This document shows positions 35,910 through 45,648 of a stretch of DNA of 64,000 bases, in pieces (positions within the stretch are counted from its first letter, which is position 1; each line of letters begins with the position of its first letter). Under the pieces are notes generated by a model. It was not told where the DNA came from, made no database searches, and saw only the letters and a list, made by a program, of their open reading frames with translations. This DNA comes from Eubacteriales bacterium (GTDB lineage Bacteria; Bacillota; Clostridia; Lachnospirales; Lachnospiraceae): the NCBI GenBank assembly GCA_030524175.1, contig JAUNHC010000027.1:1-64000 (forward strand), given 5' to 3'. The translations under genes were made by a program, and so were the position numbers.

Positions 35910-36838
35910 ACTGTCACCTGCCTTGCCATCAGATCTTTGATATAATCCCGGCTTTTGCATAATGCCTTCTCTACAGCCTCACGGGAACCCTCATAATCCT
36001 TATCCTCAATTTCTATACACACGTATCCGTCATAACCGATCTGCTTAAGGGAAGACAAGAATTTATCCCAGCGCACATCCCCCAGGCCGGGAAGGCAAGG
36101 GGACATATAGGTAAGAGGCGGTGACAGGATTCCCACATCATCCAGCTTTTCTCTGGAAATTTTTATATCCTTGATGTGTACATGAAAAATCTTGTCCCGA
36201 AATTCAAAGAGCGGTTTGATCTCATCCATCTGCTGCCACACAAAATGAGAAGGATCATAATTGAGCCCGAAATACTTGCTGGGCATGGCAGTGAACAATC
36301 GGCGGAAAATCCAGGGTGACACAGCCAGGTTCTGTCCTCCCGGCCACTCATCCTCTGTAAAAAGCATAGGACAATTCTCAATGCCTATCCTTACTTCATT
36401 CTCCTTTGCAAATTCCAGGATAGGCTTCCACACTTTATCAGTTTCCTCCAGATTCCTGGAAAGAGGTTGGGTCTGCATTCTTCCCACAAAGGTTGTGACC
36501 ATCCCAATCCCAAGCTTTTTCGATGCAGTGATCAGCTTTTTCAGGTGGGCTGCTGCCGCCTGTCTTTTTTGGAGGTCTTCATCCATCATATTCGGATAAT
36601 AAGCCAGGGAAGAAATCTCTACATTCCTGTCTTCACAATACTTCCTCACATAAGCAGCTTTGGTATCGTCAAGGTTATCTACATCCAGGTGGGAAACTCC
36701 TGCATACCGTCTGCCGCCTTCTTCCCGCGGCCAGCAAGCCAGCTCAACACAGGAAAATCCGTTCTCCCAGGCAAAATCTATGACTTCCTCAAAGGTATAT
36801 CCTTCCAGGATTGCACTGACAAAACCTAATTTCATCAT
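35906..36838 (-). CDS. TIM-barrel sugar isomerase/epimerase family protein
   Basis: Product is 310 aa, an AP-endonuclease-2-type TIM barrel. Likely metal and substrate residues lie in IGIENCPM, NYDPSHFVWQ, FHVHIKDIK and CIEIEDKDYEG. Relatives are sugar epimerases, inosose dehydratases and 3-keto-glycoside-cleaving enzymes; the substrate is unknown. Its start overlaps the bicupin stop, so translation is coupled. Two adjacent ATGs (36838 and 36835) fit the same AGGAGG. Confidence 0.87.
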   Translation of the reverse strand: MMKLGFVSAILEGYTFEEVIDFAWENGFSCVELACWPREEGGRRYAGVSHLDVDNLDDTKAAYVRKYCEDRNVEISSLAYYPNMMDEDLQKRQAAAAHLKKLITASKKLGIGMVTTFVGRMQTQPLSRNLEETDKVWKPILEFAKENEVRIGIENCPMLFTEDEWPGGQNLAVSPWIFRRLFTAMPSKYFGLNYDPSHFVWQQMDEIKPLFEFRDKIFHVHIKDIKISREKLDDVGILSPPLTYMSPCLPGLGDVRWDKFLSSLKQIGYDGYVCIEIEDKDYEGSREAVEKALCKSRDYIKDLMARQVTV

Positions 36839-38202
36839 TATTCCTCCTTCTCACCGGGAAACAGGTCGGGACGCAGATGAAGCATATCCGTAGGATTTTT
36901 CTCAACTCTCAGTATGGGATTGGGTGCATACAGATTATAAGTCTCTCTGGAGTTCATATAAACAAGATCTCCCGGATTATTCAGGACAGCTTCTTCTTCC
37001 TTGGTAGGTCTTGAAGGACGGGTATAAATATATGCCATATGAGGATACATGGACGTACCTGGTGTTTTGCCGAATGCACTTTGCTTGGCATGGAAAACAA
37101 TGGCTGTATATCCTCCTGCATCCACATGGGGCAAGCCTCTTGGAAGAATCTGAAGATCTCCTGCCTCACAGTGGTAGAACTCTTCTTCACAGGTTTCATC
37201 TCCCTGACCGATAACAACATCACAATAACCTTCTAAGATAAATTTGTATTCTTCAATATCCAGATGGGAATGGGAGTCAAAGGGCCTGTCCTTGTCAGAC
37301 TCCGCTTTATGCTCAGCCAGATTGCAGATGGCAATATCGTCTGTCCATGTAAGGGGATAGCTGGATTGTTTCAGAGCTGCATTGGCATTATATACAGAAG
37401 GGGCATCCTCTCTCTTTATGACTCTGGCACCCAGCACTGCTGCATTCTTCCATGCTTCTTCTCTGTTTCGGGCATCTCCTGTCTGGAGATCCACAGGGGT
37501 TACCTCTCTGTAAATCTCATTTCGGCAATAATCCTCTGACTTTTCCAAATCCTCCCTGAGCATCTGTAGATCCACGGTTTTCCTTACAACGCCACCCTCT
37601 CTGCACACCTCGATTTCCATAGAACAAAGACTGTCCAGGAAATTCACGGTTCCCGGCTCTCTCAGTGCATCCTGTTCTTCCTTCCCGGGGCGTAATGGTT
37701 TATCATAGGTACATACACTGTGAGGAAAACGGGACAGACCGGACACTGTGCCGTAAACACCTGTTCTTGCATGAAAACAAACTGCTTTCCATTCTCCCTC
37801 CATACGATAAGGTATATCTCTTGGGACTACTACAAGCTCTTCCTCTTTAAATGTGAACTCTTCTTTCTGAAAACCTTCTCCTCCTAAAAAGAGAGTCCCC
37901 TCTCCTTCCAGAATATAAAAATACAGATTTACATTGAGATGAGACTGAAGCGCCCATGGCCTGTTCTCATCTGTCTCTGCTTTTTTCTCTATGTAGCAGA
38001 AATATGCCAAGTCATTGATCTCACTTAAGGGATAGCACCATTTTCTGCACGCAATAGCATTGTCATATACAGGGAGTGCATCAGCACTTCTGATAATCCT
38101 GGCCCCCGGCACCAGGGGATTTTTGGCCGCTTCCTGCAGATCCCTCCGGGACTGCAGTCTGTCCTCATCCGTACGTTTTAGCTTCATGGGTAAATAATAC
38201 AT
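36838..38202 (-). CDS. Tandem-cupin protein with one degenerate cupin
   Basis: Product is 454 aa, two homologous halves (about 32-190 and 258-420), each with a VPGARII/VLGARVI lead-in, a cupin barrel and a YxYTRPxRPxKEE-like end. In the second half H311, H313, E317 or E318 and H359 form a likely metal site (SHSHLDIEEY, GLPHVDAGG). In the first half the equivalent positions read Q, H, N/L and Y, so metal binding is probably lost there. Function is unknown. The operon suggests a role with the isomerase and oxidoreductase on an imported sugar derivative. It lies 14 bases after the permease gene. Confidence 0.8.
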   Translation of the reverse strand: MYYLPMKLKRTDEDRLQSRRDLQEAAKNPLVPGARIIRSADALPVYDNAIACRKWCYPLSEINDLAYFCYIEKKAETDENRPWALQSHLNVNLYFYILEGEGTLFLGGEGFQKEEFTFKEEELVVVPRDIPYRMEGEWKAVCFHARTGVYGTVSGLSRFPHSVCTYDKPLRPGKEEQDALREPGTVNFLDSLCSMEIEVCREGGVVRKTVDLQMLREDLEKSEDYCRNEIYREVTPVDLQTGDARNREEAWKNAAVLGARVIKREDAPSVYNANAALKQSSYPLTWTDDIAICNLAEHKAESDKDRPFDSHSHLDIEEYKFILEGYCDVVIGQGDETCEEEFYHCEAGDLQILPRGLPHVDAGGYTAIVFHAKQSAFGKTPGTSMYPHMAYIYTRPSRPTKEEEAVLNNPGDLVYMNSRETYNLYAPNPILRVEKNPTDMLHLRPDLFPGEKEE

Positions 38203-38216
38203 AGTTTTCCTCCTAT

Positions 38217-39056
38217 TCAGGCTTTCACACCGCCTGCCATAATACCGTCCATAATGTTTTCTTCAAAAATCATAACAAATATAATAATAGGGACTAAGAT
38301 CACACATCCCATAGCACTGAGCAAATCCCAGGGAACATCATAGGCATTGGCCCGGGGAAGTGTGGATATCCCAATTGTAAGCACCTTGATCTTCTGGGAA
38401 AAGAACAGCGGGATAAAAAATTCATTCAGACAGGTGATAAAATTAATGATACATACAGTTGCCACTGCCGGTCTCATCAAGGGCAATGTAACATATAAAA
38501 GCTTCTGGAAATGACCTGCTCCGTCTATCTCTGCTGCCTCTTCGATCGCCACTGGAATCCCCCCCAGATAGTTCCTCAGAATCAGGATAGAAAAGGGGAT
38601 CAATGCGCTGGTATACAGCAGGATCAGTCCGCCATAGGTATCTACAAGCCCCAGTTTCCTAAGGTAGTCATAAAGCGGTCTTGCCGTAACAATTCCCGGA
38701 ATCAGAGCAGAGAATACGATCATCCCGTAAGCTATGGTAAGTCCCTTGCCCTGGTAACGCTCAAAGGCATAGGCAGCCATGATACAGATAACTGTTGACA
38801 CCAAAAGTGTCATGGCAGTGATCAATAACGTATTTCCTATCTGAGGAAGTATTCCCACCGTATTTATCAAGGTACGGTAACTGTCCAGTGTCACATGTTT
38901 GGGAATCCATTGGATGGGATTCGTCAAAAGCTCTGTGGACGGTTTGATGGATGAAATAAAAATCCAGTACAGCGGCACCAGGATTGTGGCAGCCACGATT
39001 CCGGTCATCACCCATTGTGCCGCGGCAACTGCTGTTTTTCTTCTTTTTCTGTTCAT
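38217..39056 (-). CDS. Carbohydrate ABC transporter permease, MalG type
   Basis: Product is 279 aa with six membrane segments and the ATPase-contact EAA loop EEAAEIDGAGHFQKLLYVTLP. It pairs with the MalF-type permease immediately upstream. No ATPase gene is in the cluster, so a shared MsmK-type ATPase is expected. Confidence 0.93.
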   Translation of the reverse strand: MNRKRRKTAVAAAQWVMTGIVAATILVPLYWIFISSIKPSTELLTNPIQWIPKHVTLDSYRTLINTVGILPQIGNTLLITAMTLLVSTVICIMAAYAFERYQGKGLTIAYGMIVFSALIPGIVTARPLYDYLRKLGLVDTYGGLILLYTSALIPFSILILRNYLGGIPVAIEEAAEIDGAGHFQKLLYVTLPLMRPAVATVCIINFITCLNEFFIPLFFSQKIKVLTIGISTLPRANAYDVPWDLLSAMGCVILVPIIIFVMIFEENIMDGIMAGGVKA

Positions 39057-39070
39057 TTTAAACCGCCTCC

Positions 39071-39952
39071 CTAATCTGATATTTTTTTGATGCCCAGAAG
39101 ATTGACTCCGCTCAGCACAAGCATGATCAAAAAAAGGACAACTGCAATGGCAGAAGCATATCCCAGGTTCAGATTATTGAAGGCCTCAATAAGTATTCTG
39201 TATGAAAGCACAGAGGTTCCGTCAAAAGGTCCTCCTGATGTCATTGCATATACCAATTCAAAACTTGTAATCCTCCACATTGTAAAGAAAATAGAAATAG
39301 TCATGACAGTCTTCGCAATACTGGGCACTGTAATATAGAAAAATGTTTTGAATATTCCCGCCCCGTCAATTTTCGCTGCTTCATATATGTCAGAGGACAC
39401 AAACTGAAGAGAAGCCAGGACCAAAATGGCAAAAAATGGGATATCTTTCCATAGATCAACAAGTATAACCGCAGCTCTGGCTGTGTCCACATGGATCAGC
39501 CAGTCAAACTGGAATCCGTCCACCAGCCTGCCGATCAGATCATTTACAAAACCATATGTTCCGTTAAATCCCCACCTGGCTGCACGGCCTGCCACGATCA
39601 TTGGCATAGCCCAGGGAATCAGAACGATCGTCCTCAGAAATTTCTTTCCCTTAAACTTCATGTTCAGAAGCACTGCCAGGAGCACACCAAGAATAATATG
39701 GAATGTCATAGATACGACAGTAAAAATAATAGTAAATTGTAATGAGGATAAAACCTTGTCATCCTGAAACATTCTTATAAAATTGTCCAGTCCGATAAAT
39801 TGTCCTGTTCCCCCGCTGATAATATTCATATTCCGAAAGCTGTTTATAAAGGTCATCACTACCGGATATAAGGTAGTCATACACCGAATCAAAATCACCG
39901 GAAGAATCATCAGCCAGGGAATCCACAGTCTTTTCCTGCTTTTTGTATTCAT
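39071..39952 (-). CDS. Carbohydrate ABC transporter permease, MalF type
   Basis: Product is 293 aa with six membrane segments and an EAA loop (YEAAKIDGAGIFKTFFYITVP). It lies 14 bases upstream of the MalG-type gene. Confidence 0.93.
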   Translation of the reverse strand: MNTKSRKRLWIPWLMILPVILIRCMTTLYPVVMTFINSFRNMNIISGGTGQFIGLDNFIRMFQDDKVLSSLQFTIIFTVVSMTFHIILGVLLAVLLNMKFKGKKFLRTIVLIPWAMPMIVAGRAARWGFNGTYGFVNDLIGRLVDGFQFDWLIHVDTARAAVILVDLWKDIPFFAILVLASLQFVSSDIYEAAKIDGAGIFKTFFYITVPSIAKTVMTISIFFTMWRITSFELVYAMTSGGPFDGTSVLSYRILIEAFNNLNLGYASAIAVVLFLIMLVLSGVNLLGIKKISD

Positions 39953-40008
39953 GGTCCCCTCTCCTTCTCACAGTCAAAACGCTAGTCTAAAACACGGACT
40001 GCCGTACA

Positions 40009-40069
40009 GTCCCGGGAGACGCTGGGTTCTCTGTCTCTTGCGCCCACGCCTCTCACACATGTACGGCAG
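40009..40069 (-). repeat. Intercistronic hairpin after the solute-binding protein gene
   Basis: CTGCCGTACA and TGTACGGCAG form a 10-bp inverted repeat with a 41-base spacer, between the binding-protein gene and the permeases. It has no T tract, and probably protects the upstream mRNA so that more binding protein than permease is made. Confidence 0.55.
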
Positions 40070-40092
40070 CCCGTTCACCTTAATCTTTTATA

Positions 40093-41340
40093 TCAATCCT
40101 GTCCGCCGTTTCCTGTCTCTTCCGGAAAATATGTATTCATGCAGTTCTGCATTTTTTCAATATAATCCTCAAATCCAAGCTCGTCACTTACATACTTCTG
40201 GAACAGGGAACCTACCTCGTTGATGTATTCCATGGAATTCACCGGCAGAGGACGGGGAACAAGAGTGGTGTCGGTAAGATAGCTTTTCAGCTGTTCCAGG
40301 CCGGGAACTGTAAAGTCAGGGTCATCCACAACATCTGTCCTTGCAGGCAGTCTGGAGAAAATCCTTCCATATGCTTCCTGTCCCTCCAGGCTTGCTGCCC
40401 AGTTCAGAAAAATTTTTGCCTCATCTTTATTTTGTGATGCAGCGTTAAGAACATACTGCCATCCGTTTGCATAGGTTTCTTCTTTTCCAAGATTCAGCAT
40501 CGGCGCAATATAAATATCCTCCTCTCCATACCTTCCCGCTGCGTCATAAGTAGGCATAAAACTGGAGTAATTCAGCATAGAAGCTGATGTTCCGTCCATG
40601 ATCCTCTGGTTCAGTTCTGTGTACTGGTCTGCAAGCTGGGAAATAGGGGTATACTTCTTGTCCACCATTTCCTTCATAAATTTCACTGCCGCCTGTGTAT
40701 TCTCATTGGACCAGTCAAATAAATCGCCGTCGAACAAATTCACAAATTCTCCCACATCATTCCATACATAGGTCTGCTCCCAGCCTCCGCCGTAGCCGTA
40801 GACACCGTCCTTAGAAACAGTCTCAAGATATTTGACAAACTCATCCTTTGTTTTCACAGAATCCATTCCGGCTTCCTTCACATATTTTCCGTTAAGCCAG
40901 AAACAGAATATTTCCATAAACATGGGAACCCCTTTTCCCTTGCTCATTTCAATAAAAGATTCCGGATAAGCTGCTTTTACTTCATCAGTGAGAACATCAT
41001 CCAGCGGTTCCAGATAATCAGTCCCTCCTAATGACAGAAGCATTTCCTGGTCAATGGAGATCACATCCACACTGTCATCCCCTGACGACAAAACAGTCAT
41101 TACCTTAGCTGTTCTGTCGTCTGTGTTCGTAGGCATTGCAATCACTTCAATCTCAAGCCCTGTAGCTTCCTCTGCCGCATCCACGTACTCCTGGAAATTT
41201 TCCTGTGTGGCAGCATCATCACAGAATAATGTAATTTTCCCCGCTGACTCCGCTGCCAGAACCTGCTGACCGCCATAGCCTGTCAACAGACCTGCTGCCA
41301 TGCTTAACCCCAACATTGCACTGACTAATTTTTTTCTCAT
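40093..41340 (-). CDS. Extracellular sugar-binding protein of ABC importer (lipobox Cys replaced by Tyr)
   Basis: Product is 415 aa, a solute-binding protein of the MalE/UgpB type with a signal sequence. The signal reads GLLTGYGGQQVLA, where most relatives have LxGC. A TAT codon stands where TGT would give the lipidated cysteine. Secretion could still occur through an alternative cut after VLA. The start MRKKLVSAML follows GGAGGAGG. It is the first gene of the transporter-isomerase operon, with a regulator pair divergent from it. Confidence 0.9.
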   Translation of the reverse strand: MRKKLVSAMLGLSMAAGLLTGYGGQQVLAAESAGKITLFCDDAATQENFQEYVDAAEEATGLEIEVIAMPTNTDDRTAKVMTVLSSGDDSVDVISIDQEMLLSLGGTDYLEPLDDVLTDEVKAAYPESFIEMSKGKGVPMFMEIFCFWLNGKYVKEAGMDSVKTKDEFVKYLETVSKDGVYGYGGGWEQTYVWNDVGEFVNLFDGDLFDWSNENTQAAVKFMKEMVDKKYTPISQLADQYTELNQRIMDGTSASMLNYSSFMPTYDAAGRYGEEDIYIAPMLNLGKEETYANGWQYVLNAASQNKDEAKIFLNWAASLEGQEAYGRIFSRLPARTDVVDDPDFTVPGLEQLKSYLTDTTLVPRPLPVNSMEYINEVGSLFQKYVSDELGFEDYIEKMQNCMNTYFPEETGNGGQD

Positions 41341-41469
41341 CTTGTTACCTCCTCCGATTTGTTTTTTCATTGTAGGCTCATTATAAGTAAACCGCATATT
41401 TTTTGAAATACAATTTTTTATTTGTAATTTATAATTATTTATGAGGTTTTTCCAATATATTCAAGCACA
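41341..41469. other. Divergent intergenic region, binding-protein side
   Basis: AT-rich sequence that must hold the promoter of the importer operon on the minus strand. No unambiguous box pair was found. Confidence 0.4.
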
Positions 41470-41498
41470 TTGACAGATAATTTTATTTTAAGTATAGT
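41470..41498 (+). promoter_or_regulatory. Promoter of the first sensor kinase/regulator pair
   Basis: TTGACA and TATAGT are separated by 17 bases, about 150 bases upstream of the kinase ATG. Confidence 0.7.
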
Positions 41499-41647
41499 TG
41501 AATTTAAGGATACCAGAGTCAAAAGGTCATACAACGCATGCAATTGGATAAGTTGGGAACCCAATAAGATATTGGGAGCCAAAGGGCTTTCGGCTGATAC
41601 TACTTTGGAACACTGTTATGAAATTGACTGTATAAGGAGGCACACAC

Positions 41648-43468
41648 ATGAAGCTATTCCAAAAATTCCACAGTGTCTTTTCATCTGTGGGTGTTAATCT
41701 GAATTCTGTATATAAAAAGTTGATCTGCCTTACTCTTGTCTGCAGTCTTCTGCCTTTGTTGGCAGCCAGCGGAATTTCCTATTATATGGCTTATTCCCTT
41801 TCCAAAGACAGGACCATTGACTCCATACAGTCCAGCAATAAGCAGATTGCTTTAAATATCACAAACCGGATGGAACAGGTGGAAAGCCTGGCGAACTCCA
41901 TCTCCTACCAGCTCTATTCCCTGTATGAAACACCCCTTACCCCTTTGTCACAATATCTTACTGCGTTCTCTAACACAAAAAACAACATAGCCTCCATCCA
42001 GAATACTTTCCGCATTTTCCAGATCACTACATTTCTCCCAGAGGAATGCTACATAAATTTAGGGGGCAATGGCATTGATTTCTTCCCTTTTCAGAAACTT
42101 TCTGATTACCGAATGACAGAAGAGGACCTGTATGATGCAGGCTCCTCCTGCTTCTGGAAAATAGAGAAAGACCACCAGTTCCCCCAGGCATTTTCACCTA
42201 AGCCTAAGACAGTGCTCACCTGCTGGAATGCTTACCGTAATATAGTCACCGGGTCCTTAAATTACGCATTCGCCTGTCATATCAAGGTTTCGGAATTTCA
42301 GGAGATGATGAATCCCTCTATCGGGACAGACACAAGCTTCAGTTTTCTTCTGGATAAAGATAATACAATACTCCTTCATCCTGACAGCAGTCAGCTTGGC
42401 ACTGTATTTTCCCTTCCTCAGAATGATCTTTGGGATGAACAGGTACATTCCTTTACTTATGACAGCCAGCTGCTGGTCACTCATCCTCTGCGTAACGGAA
42501 GTATGCTTCTGATTACCCAGGTTCCTTTGTCTTATGTACGGGAAAGCGGGAATTTTGTGCTGTCCTTTTCCCTTATGACAACCTTTTTTATCATTTTGTG
42601 CACTGTGATCTGCTCTGTATGGGGTTCCAAGACCTTCACAAAACGCATCAACACTCTTTCCCAGGTTATGAAGTCCGCACAGGGCAGCACTAACCTGGAG
42701 ATGCTTAAAACCCTTGCCCCCATGATAAACCGGCCCAGCAAAACGAAGGATGAAATTGACAATCTGGCAGCCACTTACCAGCAGATGATCACAGAAAATG
42801 AAAAATATTTCGAAAGAATCCTGGAGATGAGTGTGCAGACAGAAAAGCTGAAATACCAGCTCCTTCAGTCACAGATCAATCCTCATTTCCTTTTTAACAC
42901 ACTGAACTCCATCATATCCTGCCAGGCTCTTGGAAAGGTACAGCTTGCCCAGCAGACCATGTCTAATCTTTCCCAGTTTTACAGACACCTGCTCCATGAC
43001 CCTGACACCCTGATCACTATAGGAGAAGAGCTTCATATCACAGAACTTTACCTTAATTTGATTTCTGTGTGCAGGCCCAACCATATTACCTGGGATTTTC
43101 AGCTGGAGGACGGTATTGAAAATTTTCTTATCTGTAAATTTGTATTTCAGCCTTTTATAGAAAATTCCGTAGTGCACGGTATCACTGATTCCAGCCAGCC
43201 GCTTCATATTGAGATTAAAATATGTTATGAAGAGGAAGCTCTCTTAATCCAGATACAAGATAATGGGGTTGGAATCCCCTTTGATAAACAGCAGGAAATC
43301 CGAACTACCCTGAAAAACCATATTGCCAACTACGAACAGCATTTTGGGATCGGCAATGTGAATGTAAGGCTGACACCTTATTTCAGCCCGGAATACCCAT
43401 ACATTATATTAGAAGAACAGCCGGAATGCGGAACTTTGTTTACCCTTCACTTACAGCAGCTTTTGTGA
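41648..43468 (+). CDS. Sensor histidine kinase, YesM type
   Basis: Product is 606 aa. A membrane segment at about 24-48, an extracytoplasmic sensor of about 250 residues, a second membrane segment at 302-325 and a linker precede a His_kinase domain. The phospho-accepting histidine is about H413 (QSQINPHFLFNTLNSI). The ATP-binding motifs include FIENSVVHG and DNGVGI. It likely senses the sugar system divergently encoded at 34.7-41.3 kb. The start follows AAGGAGG. Confidence 0.92.
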   Translation: MKLFQKFHSVFSSVGVNLNSVYKKLICLTLVCSLLPLLAASGISYYMAYSLSKDRTIDSIQSSNKQIALNITNRMEQVESLANSISYQLYSLYETPLTPLSQYLTAFSNTKNNIASIQNTFRIFQITTFLPEECYINLGGNGIDFFPFQKLSDYRMTEEDLYDAGSSCFWKIEKDHQFPQAFSPKPKTVLTCWNAYRNIVTGSLNYAFACHIKVSEFQEMMNPSIGTDTSFSFLLDKDNTILLHPDSSQLGTVFSLPQNDLWDEQVHSFTYDSQLLVTHPLRNGSMLLITQVPLSYVRESGNFVLSFSLMTTFFIILCTVICSVWGSKTFTKRINTLSQVMKSAQGSTNLEMLKTLAPMINRPSKTKDEIDNLAATYQQMITENEKYFERILEMSVQTEKLKYQLLQSQINPHFLFNTLNSIISCQALGKVQLAQQTMSNLSQFYRHLLHDPDTLITIGEELHITELYLNLISVCRPNHITWDFQLEDGIENFLICKFVFQPFIENSVVHGITDSSQPLHIEIKICYEEEALLIQIQDNGVGIPFDKQQEIRTTLKNHIANYEQHFGIGNVNVRLTPYFSPEYPYIILEEQPECGTLFTLHLQQLL

Positions 43469-43500
43469 GAATTGCTGCGCTGCAACAGGAGGTTTTGATC

Positions 43501-45096
43501 ATGCCTAAGAATGCCCTCATAATAGATGACAATATTTTACTGACTGAAGCATTACAAGAGAACATAGACTGGAATTCCCTGGGGATCCTTGTCACCCATA
43601 CCCTGCACGATGCCTTACAGGTGCAGGAAATTCTCAGCAAAGAGCCTGTAGACATTATTATTTCAGATATCCGCATGCCCGGATTATCCGGGCTGGACAT
43701 GGCCCGGCAGGTACTTTCGGAATATCCCCATATAAAAATAATCCTGATCAGTGCATATGAGGACTTCCAATACGTTCAGGAGGCAATCCGTCTGGGTGCT
43801 TTTGATTATATTGAAAAGCCTGTAGACGAAGCATACTTGTACCGTATTGCAGAAAAAGCCTGCCAGCAGATCGATCTTGACAAAAAAATCCAGAAACAGC
43901 TCAATGCCAGCAAGCCAGCCATGAAAGAAAAATTTTTTCACGATATTCTTAGGCACAATGCAGGAGAAGCACTTTATCACTATAAAGATTATCCTGGTTT
44001 TCTGGATATTTCCACTGACAATAAATACCATCTGTGCATTTGCATTAAAATATCCAACTCAGGGAAATTGAAAGCCCAGTTCGGGCTGGAGAAATATTAT
44101 CTGGATCTGCTGTCACTAGAAAACTCAATACAGGAAGCTTTTTCCGGATTTCCGCTGTGCTATCTCATGCATAATGGAAACTCTTTAATCCTTATATTAG
44201 GAAGAAGCTTTTCTGACACAGAAATATTCATGAATTTCGTTGATCAGAAGCTGAGAAAGCTTCTCTCACAGCCCGAACGTTTCTCTCTGACCATAGGCGT
44301 GGGAGCCCCTGTCACCTCCTTCTGGAATTTGAGACAATCCTATGAAAGCGCCAGACTGGCACTGGATTACCGTTTCTTTCTGCCTGAAGAAAACATGTTC
44401 TGTTATCAGGATATGCCAAAGGAAACCTTCACCCCTGACATTAACCTGGAATCAAAAAGCAGCACGCTTATCAATTTCGTGTGCAAAAACCAGAAAGATG
44501 AGTTAAGAAACTTTATCAATGAACTCTATGATGAATATCTTAAACTTCATATAAATAAAAACAGCCTGTTCTTTTCTATTTTCGATATTGTGGGGAAACT
44601 TCTTGGCTTCCTTTATAAAATGGGGGTAGAACCCTCATCCCTGGATCCCGAGCTGTTAAAAAATTGCGGTGACCCCCGGTATTTCTCCACAAGCAGGGAA
44701 TTGTTTGACTGGCTGTACTCCTTATGTGAAATGGCCTGCGACAAACTTGATTCCTCTGTAAGCCATTACCAGAACAGGCTGGTAACCATGGTAGACCAGT
44801 ATATCCAGGAGCATTATTCAGAATCCGAACTTGGACTTAATCAGCTTGCAGCCCACGTCAATGTAAGCCCTAATCATTTAAGCGCTACCTATAAAAAAAT
44901 AACAGGAAGAAACATCATAGACGCTATCGGCAATACCCGTATCACCAACGCCGAAAAGCTTCTGCTGAACAGTACGCTGACAATGAAAGAGATCAGTGAA
45001 AAGACAGGATTTTCCAATCAATATTATTTCAGCGCCTGCTTCAAAAAAGTGACGGGGAAATCTCCCAGTGCTTTCCGATCAGAGGCTACAGCTTGA
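43501..45096 (+). CDS. Response regulator, YesN/AraC type
   Basis: Product is 531 aa. The receiver domain has acidic D9/D10, phospho-acceptor D56 (SDIRMPG) and K106, followed by a long linker. A carboxy-terminal AraC double helix-turn-helix (about 430-531, ISEKTGFSNQYYFSACFKKVTGKSPS) ends it. The start MPKNALIIDD follows AGGAGG. It is the partner of the kinase 32 bases upstream. Confidence 0.93.
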   Translation: MPKNALIIDDNILLTEALQENIDWNSLGILVTHTLHDALQVQEILSKEPVDIIISDIRMPGLSGLDMARQVLSEYPHIKIILISAYEDFQYVQEAIRLGAFDYIEKPVDEAYLYRIAEKACQQIDLDKKIQKQLNASKPAMKEKFFHDILRHNAGEALYHYKDYPGFLDISTDNKYHLCICIKISNSGKLKAQFGLEKYYLDLLSLENSIQEAFSGFPLCYLMHNGNSLILILGRSFSDTEIFMNFVDQKLRKLLSQPERFSLTIGVGAPVTSFWNLRQSYESARLALDYRFFLPEENMFCYQDMPKETFTPDINLESKSSTLINFVCKNQKDELRNFINELYDEYLKLHINKNSLFFSIFDIVGKLLGFLYKMGVEPSSLDPELLKNCGDPRYFSTSRELFDWLYSLCEMACDKLDSSVSHYQNRLVTMVDQYIQEHYSESELGLNQLAAHVNVSPNHLSATYKKITGRNIIDAIGNTRITNAEKLLLNSTLTMKEISEKTGFSNQYYFSACFKKVTGKSPSAFRSEATA

Positions 45097-45141
45097 GTGG
45101 CGGGAGGGCAGGATTGGAAGGGGCCCGGAAGGTTGTCGAAC

Positions 45142-45382
45142 GGCGAGGAGAAGGGACTCCGGTGCCAGGGCTTTGAGCGAGGACGAGACAGATCTAGGCT
45201 TTCATTTGTCACTTGGGGACGGAAAAGTCGTGCGGCAACTCACAGTGTTTGCTGATGCAAACACTGCTCAGACAGGCCTTACTCCGTGCCAGGGCACGGC
45301 TTTTCCTGATCGTTCCAACTGAAAGCCAAGATCTGTCTCGTCCTCGCTCAAAGCCCTGGCACCGGAGTCCCTTCTCCTCGCC
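45142..45382. repeat. Large nested inverted repeat, 63-bp arms
   Basis: Arms 45142-45204 and 45320-45382 match at 62 of 63 positions. Inside the 115-base spacer are a 13-bp pair (45221-45233 with 45294-45306, one mismatch) and a perfect 10-bp hairpin CAGTGTTTGC-TGAT-GCAAACACTG. Open frames across it lack ribosome binding sites and arise from the symmetry. The rest of the 655-base gap to the next gene has no other clear feature until the promoter at 45649. Confidence 0.9.
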
Positions 45383-45648
45383 TTCCTCTACGTTTCATCC
45401 CTTTTCAGCGTGGTGTTCTTTACCGGGAAATTTCTCGAAAGTATAGAATATGCACAGACATTGCTGAATTACACTTTCATAAAAATTCCGCTATCGTCAC
45501 GCTACGTTCCGCCTTGAAACGCCAGCCTTACGCGCAAGCGTCCCACCCCTCCGTCCTCTCCCCTGCCTGATAACACTTGTGGCATACCTGACCTGTCACG
45601 CCTGTAAAAAAGCCTCAAAAAAAAATATAATTTTTTTCGAAATAATAG

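Noticed and set aside
45068-45446. Open frames across the 63-bp-arm inverted repeat
   Set aside because: They lack ribosome binding sites, run through palindromic DNA and overlap each other; they follow from the repeat symmetry.
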